Below, in pieces: positions 55,461-64,000 of a DNA stretch of 64,000 bases. The notes under the pieces were generated by a model that had not been told where the DNA came from, did not search any database, and worked only from the letters and a program-made list of their open reading frames with translations. Every line of letters starts with the position of its first letter. The stretch's first letter is position 1. The DNA comes from Ensifer sp. BR816 (GTDB lineage Bacteria; Pseudomonadota; Alphaproteobacteria; Rhizobiales; Rhizobiaceae). Location: NCBI RefSeq assembly GCF_000378985.1, contig NZ_KB905370.1, positions 2,921,210 through 2,985,209 of the forward strand, read 5' to 3'. A program made the position numbers and the translations under genes.

Positions 55461-57353
55461 CTAAGTATCCAACAGTTCGAGCGGAGACAGGCCGGAGCGC
55501 GCCTTGGCAAGCCGCGCCGGTGCCTGGGGATGGTCGAGGAACATGGGGCGCACCGCCGGCCCGCCGAGCAGGCCGCGCGCGCTGAGTTCCTGCATGACCC
55601 CGAAATGCGAAGCCGCGATCTTTCCCATCCAGAAGGGTTCGAGCGCGCCGCCATCTGCGAGATGGTCGAGCAGTTGCAGGAGCCCGCGCAGATAGATCGC
55701 ATCCTTGACGAGGCCGCCGCCGCGATAGACGCGTAGAACCACATTGAAGGCGTCTGCCTCCGGTAATCCGTGCTCGCGGGCGAGAAGCCGATAGGCTTCC
55801 GGCAGCGACGCGCCGTCAAGCATGCAGGCGCAGGCAATCACCCGCGCCGCGATCAGGCGAAGCCGTTCGCTCGTCATGCCGCCAGACAGGTATTCTGCAA
55901 AGACCGCCAAGCCTTCCTGCATACCCTCGTATCCGGCAAGCCCTGAGCGAAAAAGGCGCAAGCCCTGGGCCGAGCCGTTGAAATAGGTCAGGAGATGAAC
56001 CCCGATCTCGTGGCTCAGAATAGCCTCGACACGATCGACCGGCATAAGCGTGCTTCTCGCGATCAGCAACCGCCTGCCCGATACCAGCAAACCGGAAGGA
56101 AGATCGTCCCGCACTTCAACGCGCGCTTCGAAGGTGCTGCAACGACGCGCATATTCGGCGATCATTTCACGCGCCCGCCTTTCGACATGGTAGCAATCCG
56201 CGCGCACGCGGATTGCCGATTCGGCCACCGAGGTTGCGCCATTGTCGGTGCGGGTGAGGACGTCTCCTGCGGCCTGCAGGAGCGCGGTCTCCACCGGCCC
56301 GTACAGGGCACGGCCAAACTCTATGAATTTTGCCGTTTCCCGCGCGGAAAGAATCGAGAGTTGCAGATCGAGTTCCTGCTGCTTCTCGCGGTAAAGCTGG
56401 TAAAGCACCGGGTCCTCGAGATGCTCGAAGGGAATGGAAAATAGCTTTCGCTTCGCCGCCTCCACCTGCAGGGTCAAGGGCCGATAAAGAAAGCGTGGCG
56501 CTCGACCGAAATCGCTTGCGGCAAACTCGGTCCAGGCGGCTGCGGCGTTTATCGGCGTGACGGCAAGCAGGAAGTCGAAGGTGGAGGCCACTTCGTCGAT
56601 GCAGCGGTCGGTGCGTACGACGGCGTCGACAAAGGCTTTTCGCCCCAGGGCGCGATGGGTCGGCGTGCTCAGGCTTCCCGTCGCGCTGGCGAACGCCGCG
56701 AAGGCGTGCAGGCCGGCATCAAAGATGGCAGCGATCAGACGCTCACGAAGCTCCGGATAGGTCTTGTTCGACTCCTGCTGGCAGTAGACCGGCGCAAAGC
56801 GCACGCGCATCAACGGGAACGGTACGTCGAGCGCCCCGGCGGCGGCGCGTGTTTCTTCCGGCCAGTTGTGCACTTCGGCTCGTGGCGTGCGGAACTTCAC
56901 CTTCGTCGCCTCGATCGCCGCGATGAAGGCGCGTACGGCTGCACGGATCGGGCCGGCTTTCTCTGCCGTCACTTCGATTGTGAACGGCGGCAGAAATGGT
57001 GCCTTGTCGGTGAGCAACTCGTCAGAGGCGAGTTCGCCCATTTCGAGCACCATGAACGCTCCGAAGCGGCGCTCGAGAAGCGCCCCGACGGCGGTGACGA
57101 TCGCTGCGGCGGTCGGGCCGTCCGGCGCGAGCAGATAGGAAGCATTGGCCTGGGTTATCTCTCGCGCGACGGGAGCATGACGGTCACTTGAGATGTGGAC
57201 GCAGAGGAAGGGTAGGGCCCGATCGATATGCAGGCGCCCGCCGCCCGGCAGGTCTTTCCGCACCGCCTTTCCCGCCTCGATCGCGGCGATCACATCGGCC
57301 AGCCAATCCAGATCGTCCGGTGATATGGCGCTGCGCGCGCTCGCCGGTTTCAT
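55461..57353 (-). CDS. DUF1704 metallopeptidase ('QEGLA motif' family)
   Basis: A 630-residue protein of the family annotated 'flavohemoglobin expression-modulating QEGLA motif protein'. The zinc motif HEIGVH is near residue 443, followed by GMQEGLAVFAEYLSGG, which gives the name and the third ligand. The same domain occurs in eukaryotic tubulin/microtubule-associated tyrosine carboxypeptidases (MATCAP). The start at 57353 overlaps the stop of the preceding gene (ATGA); the frame is open to 57635. The operon with an ATP-grasp ligase suggests trimming of what the ligase adds. Substrate unknown. Confidence 0.88.
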   Translation of the reverse strand: MKPASARSAISPDDLDWLADVIAAIEAGKAVRKDLPGGGRLHIDRALPFLCVHISSDRHAPVAREITQANASYLLAPDGPTAAAIVTAVGALLERRFGAFMVLEMGELASDELLTDKAPFLPPFTIEVTAEKAGPIRAAVRAFIAAIEATKVKFRTPRAEVHNWPEETRAAAGALDVPFPLMRVRFAPVYCQQESNKTYPELRERLIAAIFDAGLHAFAAFASATGSLSTPTHRALGRKAFVDAVVRTDRCIDEVASTFDFLLAVTPINAAAAWTEFAASDFGRAPRFLYRPLTLQVEAAKRKLFSIPFEHLEDPVLYQLYREKQQELDLQLSILSARETAKFIEFGRALYGPVETALLQAAGDVLTRTDNGATSVAESAIRVRADCYHVERRAREMIAEYARRCSTFEARVEVRDDLPSGLLVSGRRLLIARSTLMPVDRVEAILSHEIGVHLLTYFNGSAQGLRLFRSGLAGYEGMQEGLAVFAEYLSGGMTSERLRLIAARVIACACMLDGASLPEAYRLLAREHGLPEADAFNVVLRVYRGGGLVKDAIYLRGLLQLLDHLADGGALEPFWMGKIAASHFGVMQELSARGLLGGPAVRPMFLDHPQAPARLAKARSGLSPLELLDT

Positions 57354-58186
57354 CGTTCCGACTCCAATGCGTTGGCGAGTACCGGCAGCGTCGAAGCGAT
57401 CAGTCTTCGGAGCGCGCCGAGTGCTTCGAGGCACGGTTCTCCGGTCCATTCCTCCATGAAGATCTTCTTGAACTCGACCGCGATCGCGCAGCCCGTGTCC
57501 GGGAAATGCTCGTGGATGAAGCGTGTTTGGTAGCCGCGCCCCTGAAAGGCGATGTTTTCCCGCACGTCCAGCCGGCCGCCCGGAAAGTCGAAGGACTGTA
57601 CTGCTTCCACGAAGCGATCGACCACCGGCGCCCATTTCGTCCGGTCCATGGAAATGGTGCCGATATTGACGTCCGGTGCTTCCGCGGCGCTCGTCCGCTC
57701 GGCCTTGGGGCCGCCGCGGCGGTGGTTGTAACTGTGCACGTCGAGAAGGACGAAGCGTTTATGGCAGCGTTCGATGCCGCTGAGGTACGATTTCAGCATG
57801 GCATAATATTCATCGTGAATGGCGAGCGACGCTTCGGTAATCTCGCCGGGCAACGCCTCCGTCCACACGTCGAGACCCCAGGCCTGTTCCGGCCGCAGGT
57901 AGATGGCGCCGTCGCGTGGTCGATTGATATCGACCTCGAAACGAGAACGGTGAACAACGATCCGGTTCGGCACATCGCGGATAATGACCTCGGTAAAGGG
58001 ATCCTCTTCGCGAAGGCGCTCGTCCTCGCCAAGCCGACACAAGCGCTTCACGGCGTCGCGCATCGTGTGGCCATTGTGAATAGCGGTCGCGACGACGGGC
58101 GACTGGCCGCGATGCTGCGTCCACCATTCGCTCAGCGCTGGGCGTGTCAAATCCGCATCGGCTTGGCGCGCTGTGTTCATATCCAT
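57350..58186 (-). CDS. N-formylglutamate amidohydrolase-like protein
   Basis: A 278-residue member of the HutG2 (N-formylglutamate amidohydrolase) family, Zn-dependent hydrolases. Likely metal residues are His in ATAIHNGHTMRD (about residue 40), Glu in SLAIHDEYYAM, and Asp/His in FVLLDVHSYNHRRGG (about 145). First gene of the operon with the DUF1704 peptidase and ATP-grasp ligase. In this setting it may hydrolyse a formyl- or glutamyl-amide rather than act in histidine breakdown. Confidence 0.86.
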   Translation of the reverse strand: MDMNTARQADADLTRPALSEWWTQHRGQSPVVATAIHNGHTMRDAVKRLCRLGEDERLREEDPFTEVIIRDVPNRIVVHRSRFEVDINRPRDGAIYLRPEQAWGLDVWTEALPGEITEASLAIHDEYYAMLKSYLSGIERCHKRFVLLDVHSYNHRRGGPKAERTSAAEAPDVNIGTISMDRTKWAPVVDRFVEAVQSFDFPGGRLDVRENIAFQGRGYQTRFIHEHFPDTGCAIAVEFKKIFMEEWTGEPCLEALGALRRLIASTLPVLANALESER

Positions 58187-58295
58187 GGCTCCGCGACCGC
58201 GTTCGGTTGCATTCGAAGACGCGGTCTTCAGCTACAATTCCGAACGAAGTTTTTCGGTTCCAACGGCCGAAGGAGAACCTTAGAGGGCGCTTTCC

Positions 58296-58508
58296 TCAGG
58301 CGCGATTGATCGTGGGCAAGAGGAGTGCCACTTCCCGCTGCCGCTCGGGGCTGAGCGTTTCGACATTGGTCTTCCAGAAGGCTTCGGCCTCGTCCGGCTC
58401 CGGCTCCCAGTTCCGGATCGACGTCACGTTGTCGTCGATGACCACTCGACGGTGGCCGCCGAGGCGCAGATATTCGTCTGCCAGCTTACGCGCGTTCATC
58501 TGTTCCAT
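58296..58508 (-). CDS. Small conserved-looking protein, unknown
   Basis: A 70-residue acidic protein, MEQMNARKLADEYLRLGGHR and onward, with ATG also possible at residue 4 (MNARKLA). The sequence has clear codon bias and a compact alpha/beta look. It lies upstream of the amidohydrolase on the same strand with about 110 bases between. No function is recognised. Confidence 0.65.
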   Translation of the reverse strand: MEQMNARKLADEYLRLGGHRRVVIDDNVTSIRNWEPEPDEAEAFWKTNVETLSPERQREVALLLPTINRA

Positions 58509-58736
58509 GGCTTCACTCCAGGTTGTTATCCCGAGTGCCCAGAACTCCAGTGTCGTCGGAACGTTCCGGGCCTTTTGGACGCTCCCGGGACACAGCTATG
58601 AACTTTATACGCTTTCTGACCTGCGAAAGCGACGTTTCTACTCTCATCGTCTGGGCCGTCACCCGGCCGGATTAGGCGCTTCGCGGACCGCCATGCTATC
58701 ATTCGCGCTTTCCTGGGCGTGCAGGGAACAGCGGAG

Positions 58737-60471
58737 ATGCAGCGGAAGCTGGCTGCCATTCTGGTCGGCGATTTTGTCGCCTCGACGTCTGCGATGGAGC
58801 AGGACGAGGAACAGACCATCGCGCGCGTCGTCGATTGCATGACGGTCATAGGAGAGATCGTCACGCGCTTTGAGGGCAGGGTCTTCAATACGGCTGGCGA
58901 TGCGATCCTCGCGGAATTCTCCAGTCCCGTGAACGCGCTTCGCGCCGCCATGGAGATGCGCGGCGCGATCGGGGCTGTGCCGCGGACCTCCTCGCAGGAC
59001 ATGCGCTTCGGCCTGCACCTCGCCGATGTGGTCGTTGTCGGCGACGACCTTCGCGGTGATGGCGTCAATGTTGCCGCCAGGATCGAGGCGTTGGCCGAGC
59101 CCGGTCAAATCGAGGTTTCCGGGTCGCTCTACGACAATGTTCGCCGTGTCTCGCCCTGTGCATTCGGCGGTCGGCGAGCGTCAGCTGAAGGGCGTGTCCG
59201 AGCCCGTCCGAATCTACCGCGTCGGCGCGGCGATGGACCGCCACCGCTTCCAGGTCGCGCCCACCCGTGCCGCGCCGCCCTCGTCGGTCCGTCCGAATTC
59301 CGTCGTCGTGACGCCATTTTCAACGGCGTCGTCGAGCGACCAGGATCAGTCCTTCCTCGCGGAAGGGATGACGGATGACCTGACGCTCGAGCTCAGCCGA
59401 TTGAAGAGCCTGTTTGTCACGTCGAGATCTGCGTCAAGCGTGTTGCGAACTGCCGATCCCGTCGAAATCGGCAAGGTGCTCGGCGTCCGCTATGTGGTCG
59501 CCGGCTCGGTGCGCAAGACCGGCACCCAGGTGCGCGTCAATATTGCCCTTATCGAAACGGGGCAGGGGCATATGCTCTGGTCCGATCGCATTCAGCGTCC
59601 CTTCGCAGAGGTCCTCGACATCATGGACGAGATCACCGCGCGGGTTGCCGCGACGGTATCCGGCCGGATCGAGCAGTCCGAACTCGCTGCGGCGCGCCTG
59701 AAACGGCCGGAGAGCATGTCCGCCTACGAGCACTACCTCAGGGGTCTCGATCATCATCGGCTGGCGGGCGTCGCCGACCTGCACCTCCATGAAGCGATGG
59801 GCTGGTTCGAAAAGGCTATGCAGTCGGATCCGGGCTTCGGGCGACCCTTCGCGATGCATGTCTGCTCGTGGAGTTCACTGCCGAGTTTTGATCTCGAGGC
59901 TGGCGAACTGCAGACGGCTCATGCCCTGGAGCTCGACCCCACCGATCCGGAGGCCCACCGCATCATGGGCGCGATCAAGATGAAGCGGGGCGATTTCGTG
60001 GCATCGCGCTTCCACCATGAACGCGCGATCGAACTGGCGCCCAACGATGCCTACACGATCGGCCGCTGCGCGGCCTACTACGTGTTCGCCGGTGAGCCCC
60101 TGCGTGCGCTCGAACTGCTCGATCGCGCCGAGACGCTGGATCCGTTCCTGCCGGTCTGGATCACCGAGGAACGGGTCGCGTCGCTCTACGCGCTCGATCG
60201 TTTCGACGAGATGTTCGAGGTCGCGCACAAGCTGCCGTTCCAGACGCGGCGCACCTACCTCTATCGGATTGCTGCGCGCATGGCCTGTGGTGACAGCGAG
60301 CGCGCGGTTGAACTCGTGGCCCAGGCACTCGCCCTCGATCCCATGTTGTCTGCCGAGTATCTGGTTGGCCAGGAGCTATTCAAGGACCGGGCGATCCTGG
60401 AGGCGCTGGTGGAACGAACCCGCGCCGCCGGCCTGCCGGCGTCGCGCGACACGGCTTCTTACGCTGCCTGA
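58737..60471 (+). pseudogene. Class III adenylate cyclase with TPR-like C-terminus, broken by a frameshift
   Basis: The first frame (start 58737, MQRKLAAILVGDFVASTSAM) is a class III nucleotidyl cyclase domain: metal Asp in LVGDFVAST, VFNTAGDAILAEF, and GDGVNVAARIEALAEPGQIEVS. At about 59,140-59,180 the reading shifts by one base: the family segment that should follow, VGERQLKGVSEPVRIYRV, is in the next frame, which continues to 60471. That part holds a linker, an alpha/beta region (SDQDQSFLAEGMTDDLTLEL) and tetratricopeptide-like helices (ALELDPTDPEAHRIMGAIKM). The whole would be about 575 residues, usual for this rhizobial family. A one-base indel or sequence error explains it. Confidence 0.85.
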
Positions 60472-60494
60472 CCCCGTGAACGGGAGGATGCGGC

Positions 60495-62507
60495 CTATAC
60501 CGCGTCCTCGCCGACGGGAGCCGTCTTCTCCGCACTCGAACCGCGCCGCCTGCGCGCCTGATGGCGGCGGGCAATCTTCGCGCGCACGGCCTTCAATGGC
60601 CGCGCGGCCTCGTCGGAAAGCGCCTCGCGGACGGCGTCGGAAATCACGGAGACGACGAAATCGGCCTGCAACTCTTCGACCATTTCAGCGTTCGGCGTGC
60701 CGTCTTCCCGCCAGAACACGATGCCGATGCGGGCGCTCGGCGCAATGCGCTTGAGCCGGCGCACGATGAACTTGGCATGGCGAAGTGAATCCTCATCGAG
60801 GAAGCTCACCAGGATCGCGTTGCGCGCCGGGAAGGGCAGGGCCCGAATGGTCCCGGGCTTCAAGTCCTCATGGCTGGCGGAAGCGACTTCCGCCCCTTGG
60901 ACGCGGATGACCTGGGCGAGCATCGCCGCCGTCACGTCGTCGAGTTCGCCGCGTCCGCCGATGCAGAGCACGGCTTTTCCGTCTCCGAGGGGCAAGTCAT
61001 AGTCGTCGCTCGGGTCGTCTCCTTCGCCGTTGTTTTCGCCGGCCTCATCCTCCTCGTCTTCTTCTTCCTCTTCCGCGGCGATTTCCTCGAGATTGGCGAC
61101 GAGCGTGCGGGCGCTCTGGGCAATCTGGGCCACCTGCGGCTCGGACAAAGCGCCGCGGGTGCGGTCGTGCTCCGCGAGCAGCAGGGCGGGAATTGCGACC
61201 GTGTCGTAGAATTCGACGAGATATTTCTCCTCGAGCATTTCTTCGGCGTTGTCGGTCGCCTCGTCCGGATCGCCGGCGAGCAACCGTTGATAGAGCCGTT
61301 CCTTGGGATCGAGCACGGGCTCGTTGCCCAACAGGATTTCCAGGAACTCGAACTGCGGGACATGGCGGCCTAGCACGACCAGGCAAACCGTGAGCGGCGT
61401 CGACAGCACCAGGCCGACCGGCCCCCAGAGCCAGGCCCAGAAAATCGCCGCGACAATGATCGCGAGGGGTGAAAGGCCGGTCCGCGAACCGTAGAGCCAC
61501 GGCTCGACGACATTGTTGCTGAGGAGCTCCAGGACGATGAAGAGAGCCGCCGTCCAGACCAGTAGGCTCCAGCCCGGCGCCGCGGCGAAGGCGAGAAACA
61601 GGGGAAGGACGGCCGCGATGACGGGGCCGATATAGGGGACGAAGCGCAGCACGATGGCGAGCATCCCCCAGAGGATCGCGTTGGGGATGCCGAGCAACCA
61701 GAGGCCGACGGCAAGGGGTATGCCATAGGTGATGTTCACCACCAGCTGCATGAGCAGATACTGGCCGACCCGCGCGCCGGCGTCCTGCAGGGCCTCGGTC
61801 GTGCGGTGCAGGTCACCATAGCCGACCAGCCGGATGAAGCGGTCGCGCAGATCCTCCCTTTCGAAAAGCATGAAGATGACGACGACAACGACGAGGCCGG
61901 TCGTGGCCAAAGGCCCGAGTAGCGGATTGATGATGTTCCTGAGCGTTTCTATCGGGCGTTCAGGAGAAAATATCTCCACGAGAAGTGGTTTCTGCTCAGG
62001 TTCCGGTGCGGGGGATACGGGCGTTTCCGGCCTGGGCCGGCTGATTTCCGTGCTGATCCTTTCCACGACGCGGCTGAGGCGTTCGAAGATCTGGCTTTCC
62101 GATCCCGCCTCCTTCAGCACCCGGACCTTTTCGATGATGTTGTACTGGTAGGTGGGGAGGTTCTGCGCCACCTCGCTGACCTGCACCGCGAGGATGGCGC
62201 TGAATGCGGTGAGGAATAGGAAGGCCGTCGCGACGGTGCCGATTACGGCGACCGAGCGCGGCAGCCCCACTCTTCGAAGTCTCGATACAGCCGGCGCAAG
62301 CGCGAAGGTGAGCAGGATTGCGATCGCCAGTGGCAGAAACACTTCGCTGGCGAAATAGAGGACAGCCACCGTCGCCGCCGTCGCGGCAAGCGTCGGAAGC
62401 CGGGAAGGCTGGGCGATTGCCGCCGTTCCTGGCGCGCCTGCGATCTGCAATGATCTGGTACCGGCCTTGACCGGATCCTGGTCGGCTCTCCGCGAAAACC
62501 TCAGCAT
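60495..62507 (-). CDS. AI-2E family permease with acidic linker and cytosolic C-terminal domain
   Basis: A 670-residue membrane protein. Residues about 35-390 form the AI-2E/PerM-type domain, with about eight hydrophobic segments and a long loop near 130-170 (PRPETPVSPAPEPEQKP). The C-terminal 280 residues are soluble: a helical part (LLAGDPDEATDNAEEMLEEK), a very acidic stretch (AAEEEEEDEEDEAGEN) and a domain starting GKAVLCIGGRGELDDVTAAM that resembles a receiver- or Rossmann-like fold. Many rhizobia carry such long versions. The transported substrate is unknown. Confidence 0.85.
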   Translation of the reverse strand: MLRFSRRADQDPVKAGTRSLQIAGAPGTAAIAQPSRLPTLAATAATVAVLYFASEVFLPLAIAILLTFALAPAVSRLRRVGLPRSVAVIGTVATAFLFLTAFSAILAVQVSEVAQNLPTYQYNIIEKVRVLKEAGSESQIFERLSRVVERISTEISRPRPETPVSPAPEPEQKPLLVEIFSPERPIETLRNIINPLLGPLATTGLVVVVVIFMLFEREDLRDRFIRLVGYGDLHRTTEALQDAGARVGQYLLMQLVVNITYGIPLAVGLWLLGIPNAILWGMLAIVLRFVPYIGPVIAAVLPLFLAFAAAPGWSLLVWTAALFIVLELLSNNVVEPWLYGSRTGLSPLAIIVAAIFWAWLWGPVGLVLSTPLTVCLVVLGRHVPQFEFLEILLGNEPVLDPKERLYQRLLAGDPDEATDNAEEMLEEKYLVEFYDTVAIPALLLAEHDRTRGALSEPQVAQIAQSARTLVANLEEIAAEEEEEDEEDEAGENNGEGDDPSDDYDLPLGDGKAVLCIGGRGELDDVTAAMLAQVIRVQGAEVASASHEDLKPGTIRALPFPARNAILVSFLDEDSLRHAKFIVRRLKRIAPSARIGIVFWREDGTPNAEMVEELQADFVVSVISDAVREALSDEAARPLKAVRAKIARRHQARRRRGSSAEKTAPVGEDAV

Positions 62508-62577
62508 CTTATCCCCTATGCCCCGAAACCTTCAGACTGCCTTGTGCATCTCCGAAGGGCCTTGGGCAAGATGAGGC

Positions 62578-62751
62578 CTACACCACGGCACTGCCGGCGA
62601 GCAGCGCAAGGATCAGGAAGAGCAGGAATATGGCGAGCGCCAGATAGAACAGGATCTTGGCGATCCCGGCCGTCGCCGCGGAGATGCCGGAAAAACCGAG
62701 GAATCCGGTAATCAGCGAGATAACCAGGAAAATAAGAGCCCACTTGAGCAT
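62578..62751 (-). CDS. DUF1328 small membrane protein
   Basis: A 57-residue protein of two membrane helices: [20 protein letters not shown], then [20 protein letters not shown] and [11 protein letters not shown]. This is the DUF1328 (YtjA-like) pattern with the G-F-x-G-F-S/T-G-I-S-A linker. Start at 62751 by the family's standard MLxWAL beginning; the frame is open to 62799. Function unknown, often linked to stress. Confidence 0.92.
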   Translation of the reverse strand: MLKWALIFLVISLITGFLGFSGISAATAGIAKILFYLALAIFLLFLILALLAGSAVV

Positions 62752-62811
62752 GGCGCAACCTTCATTCGTGACGTCCTGGTAAGCAATTAGGGCAGCCATG
62801 AAGGAAGCCTA

Positions 62812-62917
62812 GCGCATCGGCTCGAAAATCGGGCCCGATTTTCGGAAAGCACGATGCGTAGCTTCAAAGACTTACAGCGTCCTTTGTGCGTCCTGAAGAA
62901 CGTACGGCGCTGTAGAG
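62812..62917. repeat. RIME-like element with 22-bp palindrome, copy 5
   Basis: A perfect 22-bp palindrome at 62823-62844 (half-site CGAAAATCGGG) is followed by TACAGCG...CGCTGTA arms enclosing a 20-base spacer, the same CTGTAG/CTACAG termini as at 1,637 and 24,427. It lies between the DUF1328 gene and the end of the TPR gene. Confidence 0.75.
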
Positions 62918-62930
62918 GAGCACTCGCCTG

Positions 62931-64000
62931 CTACTTGTTCGGCCAGATCTCCTGCTCCCTGCTGACGTCGGCGAGGCCACGCCGCGCGTCCCGGTTACCG
63001 GTTGCCGCGGCGGCTTCGAAGATGCGCTTCGCTTCGGTGAAACGGTTGAGGTTGAGATAGGCATAGCCGCGCAGCACCATCAGGTCGGTACGCTCCGTGG
63101 AGATCCGCCGCAACTGATCGAGGAATATCAGGGTCTCGCGGTAGCGGCCGGCGTCGAAGGCGGCGATTGCCCTGTCTGCCAGTATAGCGGTCTGCAGTTC
63201 GGCCACGCGGGCACGGCTTTGCGGCGACTTTGTCGCGGCGACGGCCGCCTTGCTGGTCAGCCCGGCGCGCAGATAGGCCAGGCTCTGGCCGTAGGCGGCA
63301 TCCTCCCTCACGGCGGAAGCAGGAGCACGAAGCGCAACCTCGAAGGCTTGGGCGGCCTCAAGCGGACGGTTCATGTCCATCAGGCACCATCCCCGCGCCA
63401 ATGCCGCCTGCGGCGACAGGTGGCTCGGGTCGACGGTCTCGCGGCAGCCGATCGTCCTTCGCACGACCTGACGCGGCGCGGTGCCGACCCGAACGGGCAA
63501 GCTACCCTGTCGACGGATAACGGCAACGGCCGGCTGGCCGCTTGCCGCAGCGATCGGCTGGGGGCCTTGGACCGGCGGAGTTGGAAGCTGACCGGGCGCC
63601 GCCGGCTTTTCCGGCTCGCCAAGGCGAGCGATCCGCTCCGAGCGGCCGGCCCATAGCCGCTGGATTTCGGCCGTGCCGGCGGTGTCGCCGAGCTGGTGGC
63701 GGGTGATCGCCAGACCGTAGGCCGACGGCTCGTCATCCGGCTTCCAGCTGAGCGCCGTCGAAAACCATTGAAGGGCCGTTTGCGGCTGCCCCAGGGTGCG
63801 GGCATACCAGCCGAACTGCTGCGCGGTTGCCGGGTCGCGCGCCTTGATGGTCTCCTGTGCTATGCGCTGAAGGACCTCGCCGGTGAGAACCACCGGCGGT
63901 TCTATCGCCAGCAGATTGGCGGTTGCGGCCATATAGGTGGCGAGAGCGTCGGCCGACGCATCCCGCCAGGGATAGAGCACCTTCTCGGCTTCTTCCGGCG
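62931..64000 (-). CDS. TPR-repeat protein, 5' end outside window
   Basis: The frame is open from the right edge to the stop at 62931; at least 356 residues are visible. Helical repeats resembling tetratricopeptides occur on both sides of a proline-rich linker (PEKPAAPGQLPTPPVQGPQP). Examples are ALQWFSTALSWKPDDEPSAY and AAQAFEVALRAPASAVREDA. The C-terminus is LADVSREQEIWPNK. Such proteins often act in polysaccharide or cellulose secretion, but nothing here proves it. Start and full length unknown. Confidence 0.75.
   Translation of the reverse strand, partial: PEEAEKVLYPWRDASADALATYMAATANLLAIEPPVVLTGEVLQRIAQETIKARDPATAQQFGWYARTLGQPQTALQWFSTALSWKPDDEPSAYGLAITRHQLGDTAGTAEIQRLWAGRSERIARLGEPEKPAAPGQLPTPPVQGPQPIAAASGQPAVAVIRRQGSLPVRVGTAPRQVVRRTIGCRETVDPSHLSPQAALARGWCLMDMNRPLEAAQAFEVALRAPASAVREDAAYGQSLAYLRAGLTSKAAVAATKSPQSRARVAELQTAILADRAIAAFDAGRYRETLIFLDQLRRISTERTDLMVLRGYAYLNLNRFTEAKRIFEAAAATGNRDARRGLADVSREQEIWPNK

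Overview
The window looks like part of a large replicon (a pSymB-type megaplasmid or chromid) of Sinorhizobium/Ensifer. The reasons are the high GC content, the exo and exs gene order known from S. meliloti pSymB, and several copies of rhizobial intergenic mosaic (RIME-like) palindromes. The content of the exo cluster resembles the S. fredii/NGR234 type more than S. meliloti. The species call is an inference from recalled gene order, not from a search.

Layout: (1) 1-2,030: a partial 1-Cys peroxiredoxin, then thiD behind a TPP riboswitch. (2) 2,033-20,194: the exopolysaccharide cluster. exoP, exoN, exoO, exoM, exoA, exoL, exoK, exoI, exoU and exoX lie on the minus strand, exoY, exoF, exoQ and exoZ on the plus strand, and exoB is convergent with exoZ. 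The genes exoH, exoT, exoW and exoV that S. meliloti carries between exoK and exoU are absent. (3) 20,692-33,960: the exs flank. It holds exsA (MsbA-like exporter), an unusual cassette of a cytoplasmic-looking subtilase and a small protein, queC-queD-queE behind a preQ1 riboswitch, exsE, a small XRE regulator, the exsG/exsF histidine kinase and response regulator pair, and the RTX-type glycanase exsH. (4) 34,012-38,023: a sugar ABC importer split between divergent units, with a sugar epimerase gene interrupted by an in-frame amber codon. (5) 38,037-41,124: an S41 protease-like protein, a site-2 protease with CBS domains and a small secreted protein. (6) 41,444-48,842: a LacI-controlled sugar operon (dehydrogenase, TIM-barrel isomerase, CUT1 ABC importer) with a perfect palindromic operator. 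(7) 48,867-54,252: a GntR regulator and a YtfQRT/YjfF-like importer. (8) 54,405-58,186: an operon of an ATP-grasp ligase, a DUF1704 metallopeptidase and an N-formylglutamate amidohydrolase-like protein. (9) 58,296-64,000: a small protein, a frame-broken class III adenylate cyclase/TPR gene, an AI-2E family permease with an extra cytosolic domain, a DUF1328 peptide and the end of a TPR protein.

How the genes work together: ExoN and ExoB supply UDP-glucose and UDP-galactose. ExoY with ExoF primes the lipid carrier, ExoA, ExoL, ExoM, ExoO and ExoU extend the chain, ExoZ acetylates, ExoQ polymerises, ExoP controls chain length and export, and the glycanases ExoK and ExsH trim the polymer. ExoX restrains ExoY. 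No Wzx flippase is encoded in the cluster, so the repeat unit must be flipped by a protein encoded elsewhere or by a substitute. The rest of the window is mostly sugar uptake and catabolism, with two metabolite riboswitches and one compact candidate protein-modification operon.
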